A stretch of 64,000 nt of DNA, taken from Owenia fusiformis. Taxonomy: Eukaryota; Annelida; Polychaeta; Sabellida; Oweniidae. This document shows, one piece after another, positions 60,299 through 64,000 of the stretch. The notes beneath the pieces are model-generated. The model saw nothing but the letters and a program-made list of their open reading frames with translations, searched no databases and was not told where the DNA came from. Numbering within the stretch: position 1 is the first letter of the stretch; each line of letters begins with the position of its first letter. A program made the position numbers and the translations under genes. The stretch spans positions 13,127,754 through 13,191,753 of the forward strand of contig CAIIXF020000011.1 in assembly GCA_903813345.2 (NCBI GenBank), given 5' to 3'.

Positions 60299-61088
60299 TC
60301 AAAGTGATGTCATATTCAAGATCTACACTGTACATGTAAAAGTACATTTAGAAATATGGTTTCAAAAATTATTTATCAAAGAAAATTTAATTTTTTCGAA
60401 AATATGGTAGTTCGTGGAGATTCCCCATAGACTCCATGTTATAAAGTCACAAAAGTGAAATATCTTTTCTTGTACATGTCAGATAATGTCTACTTTTACT
60501 GGACATAACTACTAGATACATAAGGGTGATATGAAGAATGAACCACTAAAAATGATGAATATTTACACTCCCCTCCATAAGTTTGGCAACCTTTGTAAAC
60601 ATGTAAGTTTTAAAATTTATCAAGCGATTTCCGCACTGCTGAAGAATCGAATCAGTATTTTTTCCAAAAACAATTTTTAATGAGATTTTTGTTAAGATGG
60701 ACGTGTGGTATATATAGTAATCTTTATTACCTACAACTATTGAATGCATTACTGCAGTTGGTTGGTTTATTTCGTTCGCTATGACCGTGGTACATGATTT
60801 GGTCATATAGCGGGAGCGGTCTTTTTTAAATAGAATACCGACTTGCTGAGTTGTGTTATTTGAATCTTAACTATTGAAATGAGTTCTGAACATTGCTCTT
60901 TTTTAAAAATAGAATACCAACTTGCTGAGTTATGTTATTTGAATCTTAACTGTTGAAATGAGTTCTGAACAATTGATTCAAACATGCATGACAGTAAATA
61001 CGTGATTAGATCACTCTTTTGATACACCTGTGATTCATGAAACATGCATTGACATTTTGCTCATTTCTCATGGGGTCTGCACTCCAGG

Positions 61089-61990
61089 CTTACTCGTGAA
61101 GAACGGGTAGGCGTTATTGCCCTCCACAATGAGGCTCGGTCGTTGCGATACTGAATCGCTAAAAAACATCAAACGATTCCGAAAAACAGGGTCAAACAGG
61201 AACCGACCCGCTCTGGAAGGCCTTACATTTCTACGTTGAGAAAAGACCGCGCCTTTGTACCCGGCTAGAGTGTAAGACAACAGTCCCAAGACTGAAAACT
61301 TTCTGGCAGATGAACTTCAACATACGTGCAAGCTACTCTACTAGGAGAAGGTGTAATATTGTCACTTTCCATTTTTTTATACTAAATGTTTTTGACGAAC
61401 TTCTCGTAAATATTCATCAATTTCACACAATTATTACGAACTATTGCCTACACTGCTGGTTTTGTTTTTAAGTTTTGTATGCTAAATAAAATGTGTTTTT
61501 TTTATTTCGAGTTACATGACAGAGATCTGTATGGTCGTATAGCTAAGCAGGAGCCTATTACCCCGCCTATTACTTCTCCCCTCATACGACAACGACGATT
61601 GGAATGCGAAAATGGTTATCCGGCTTTTGGATGTTAACACCTAGGATGAAGAAGGTAAACACTCATTGTTCATAAGTAATCTTTTTGGACGAGACTAGAT
61701 ACAATGTTGGAGAAAACGATGGTTATGATGGTGTTGGGGAGCTAGTCACGGTCCCTGGAGTCATCATGGGAGAGGTATATAAAGATATCTTGCAATATGA
61801 CCTTCTACCATCCATTGAATAGATATTCCATGACAGGGAGCAGTGTTACGTCTTTAAATTTCAACAGGACAATGCTCCTGCTCATACTGCGAATCAGGTG
61901 GAAGAGTGGTTCTTTCAAAGCAGCGTTAACAAAATGAGATGGCCACCATATTCCGCAGACCAATCACTTATCGAAAATATGTGGTATTAA
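61089..61990 (+). pseudogene. Tc1-type transposase, inactivated
   Basis: DDE transposase remains in the expected order: the helix-turn-helix region LTREERVGVIALHNEARS, then a PTRSGRP-like hinge, LHDRDLYGRIAKQEP after an AT-rich interruption (about 61370-61510), a DET triad segment (61687-61700), FQQDNAPAHTANQVEEW (61862-61912) and WPPYSADQSLIENMW to about 61984. Many stops and frameshifts, so no product is expected. Confidence 0.85.
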
Positions 61991-62551
61991 TTTATGTAAG
62001 AGGTATTATGTTAATCATCAGATACACAATCTCCCAATCAACAACCCCAACGAGCTGGAAATTGCAGTTCAAAGAACATGGGTTAATATCCCTGGGCAGT
62101 GCATCAGGAGACCCTTTAAAAGCATACCGAGAAGAGTTCGTGCTCTTATCCAAAATCGCGGTTATCCCATTATATATTGATGATGAACTTGTTGACTTCA
62201 TATTAGAATCATCTTTATTTCATTTCAGCTTATTTAGACTAGGTTTACACCACGAGTGCAATCCCATGCTAAATTTCGACAGATTTTCATATTTTACGGC
62301 AAAGTTAGCATTCAAAATGTATCAATGAACAATACAACATAGCAATATGGCAATCATAAATTCAGTATGTTATGTTTTATGTTTGCAAAACTCGCAAAGT
62401 TATGATCGTGCACTTACAGCATAAAAAGCAACAAAAATAATAAAATAGAACCTCTTAGAGATTAGCCTTAACAACATAGATCCTATAATTTAAATACAAT
62501 TCCACCGCTACGTAGAGATGGCGGAACATCAGATGAACATAATGCCAAAAT

Positions 62552-63266
62552 GAGGAGGGAAAGTAGCGCAACAGATTAAGGACAGTCAAATGTTGGATTT
62601 GGGCTATTTTCTGAGGATTTAAACAGATGCATATATTAGGTCAATGCATTACTTACAGAAAAAGCACTCTTAGAGATGATAAAATAATTTCGACTTTGAG
62701 ACAGGGAAGATGCAAACAACCCACCCACATGTTTTATCTGAAATGTTGTCCTGATTTTCAAGCCCTTCCACCCTGCTTTTTCAATTTTTGATGCATCAAT
62801 AGCCTAGTTTATGTTTTGACACACAATTAACCCCATTAAAGGAATAAGTAATTCCTTCAGGGGTTTTAAAGATATCCATTATGGATGACCAAAATTAGCT
62901 GAAAGCAATGGATCGCATGAGTATTCCCTATGGGAAAAAAACATGGGGAATATTGTTTTAGAGGAATTACTTATTCCTTTAAAGGTGTCTTAACTGTGTC
63001 TTAAAACGCAACATATTGTTGCAACAAAAATTGAAAAAGCAGGAGTGGAAGGGGTGGAAAATCAGGTCAACATTTTAGAAAAAACATGTGGGTGGGTTGT
63101 TTGCATCTCCCCTGTCTCAAAGTCGAAATTATTTTATCATCTTTATGAGTGCTTTTCCTGGAGATAATGCATTGGCTTAACAAATGCACCTGTTAAAAAT
63201 CCTCAGAAAATAGTCAAAATTTAACATATGACTGTCCGAAATCTGTCGCGATACTTTCCCTCCTCC
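62552..63266. mobile_element. 715-bp foldback inserted in the Tc1 element
   Basis: GAGGAGGGAAAGTAGCGCAA (left) pairs with the right end ATACTTTCCCTCCTCC. Further pairs: TTTTCTGAGGATTT / AAATCCTCAGAAAA, TTTATCATC / GATGATAAA and CAAACAACCCACCCACATG / CATGTGGGTGGGTTGTTTG. Small loop at about 62860-62950. Confidence 0.85.
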
Positions 63267-63581
63267 TTTCATGGCTTTGCACAATATATTAGCGAAGTTA
63301 TACAGGAAAACGTATTGTCAAAATTTCCAATTTGAAATGTTGATCACACAAATAATAAAAATCTACAAAGGTTGCCAAACTTATGGAAGGGAGTGCAAGT
63401 CAAAGGGAACTTTCTAGCCGCTATGCTATCTGATCCAATTTGAACCACCTGGTGGTGAAACTGGTATCTACCTACTCGCATCTGACAGATCTGAGTTGTT
63501 GTCTTTTTATTCGAATAATTTCATGGATTAAGTAAGGCTGCTTTCTGCTTGAATTACAATATATGTGAAAAATAAGTTTTC

Positions 63582-63606
63582 ATGTCACCACCAAAAAGTG
63601 GTGACA
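63582..63606. repeat. perfect short palindrome ATGTCACCAC...GTGGTGACAT
   Basis: Ten-base arms with a five-base loop. Related palindromic starts occur near 7562 and 34078. Likely the end of another repeat family. Confidence 0.6.
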
Positions 63607-63648
63607 TATTGTCATGGTCTACGTTTCTTTTGGCGGCGGATGGCCGTA

Positions 63649-64000
63649 TACAGGGTGTCTCAAAAAAATGTACCCAAAAGTATATCAAGAGCACAGATAA
63701 ACCAATCAATATTTTCAGACATTGTTTGCATGGTCATGTAGCCAAAACATGAAAGTTTTCTCCCTAATACACCATTTTTATTTCTGTCTTGTCTTTTTGA
63801 TGCTTTAACCGTTTATCTTTTACACCAAATAATCGATGAAACCTCATATTTCGATGACAGCCTGTATCCTTACTGCTTCATTGTTCATCACATTTGATAG
63901 TAATTCCGGTGGAATGTTTTGGATTTCTCTTTGGATGTTGCCCTCAAGTTGTTCTAGGTCTTTTTGCTTGGAATGAGCATTAAAACACTCCTTCAAATAG
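63649..64000 (-). mobile_element. mariner-like element, partial at window edge
   Basis: TA then CAGGGTGTCTCAAAAAAATG marks a terminus at 63651. The minus strand from 64000 to about 63800 reads as a transposase C-terminus: DLEQLEGNIQREIQNIPPE, then LLSNVMNNEAVRIQAVIEMR. The rest lies outside the window. Confidence 0.65.

Larger units (their letters stand above)
60566..63395 (+). mobile_element. decayed Tc1-family transposon
   Basis: Left terminus 60566-60597 and right terminus 63364-63395 are inverse copies over 32 bp with one mismatch (CACTCCCCTCCATAAGTTTG at left); TA precedes the left end. Inside: a 75-bp direct duplication (60830-60985), broken transposase (61089-61990) and a foldback insertion (62552-63266). 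Confidence 0.85.

Noticed and set aside
1-64000. CRISPR arrays, bacterial operons, phage genes, intact tRNA or rRNA genes
   Set aside because: The regular arrays have no unique spacers and sit in eukaryotic introns or satellites. No complete cloverleaf or rRNA segment was found by eye.

Overview
Organism and gene density. The window is AT-rich animal genomic DNA: genes with many introns and GT-AG junctions, and dense layers of MITEs, foldback elements, minisatellites, LINE fragments and decayed Tc1/mariner copies. Repeat style (many TACATGTA runs, short CCGTCCGT/CTGTCTGT tracts at element ends, repeats carrying GCCATTTT) suggests a marine lophotrochozoan, most likely a bivalve mollusc. That is pattern recognition, not proof. 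A run of exactly 500 N (34413-34912) is a scaffolding gap.

Left half, 1-34 kb. One large + strand gene, the ASCC3 helicase (ribosome-quality-control / ASC-1 complex), runs from a start codon at 1888 through 17 coding exons to 34015. The exons join in frame to 892 codons: the N-terminal region and the whole first Ski2-like RecA1/RecA2 cassette. The second half of the protein is not in the window. Two introns host other genes. The intron 6990-16793 holds two complete, same-strand, four-exon sulfotransferase genes (8463-10901 and 11831-13743). They are divergent heparan-sulfate 3-O-sulfotransferase-like type II membrane proteins and clearly tandem paralogs. The intron 20212-31158 holds an intronless antisense gene (22145-23170) for a GT15/KTR-type alpha-1,2-mannosyltransferase. 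All three nested genes look like Golgi glycan-modifying enzymes, unrelated in function to the host helicase.

Mobile DNA in the left half. Intronic elements include a 162-bp satellite in two introns, a mariner-like MITE, Tigger-like MITEs, LINE 3' ends and a multi-layer nest at 24.1-30.4 kb.

Right half, 34.9-64 kb. I find no convincing host gene. It contains a duplicated block with a 19-bp minisatellite (37.5-41.3 kb), two copies of a roughly 1-kb element with satellite-like interior (41.5-42.6 and 44.5-45.5 kb), three copies of a foldback family (43.4, 47.0, 52.5 kb), a 3.3-kb long-inverted-repeat element around a G-rich minisatellite (47.8-51.1 kb), a 600-bp tandem repeat (56.9-58.6 kb), further foldbacks, a decayed Tc1 transposon (60.6-63.4 kb) and the edge of a mariner-like element at the window end. 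ASCC3 does not resume after the gap, so either the next intron is very long or the join is wrong.
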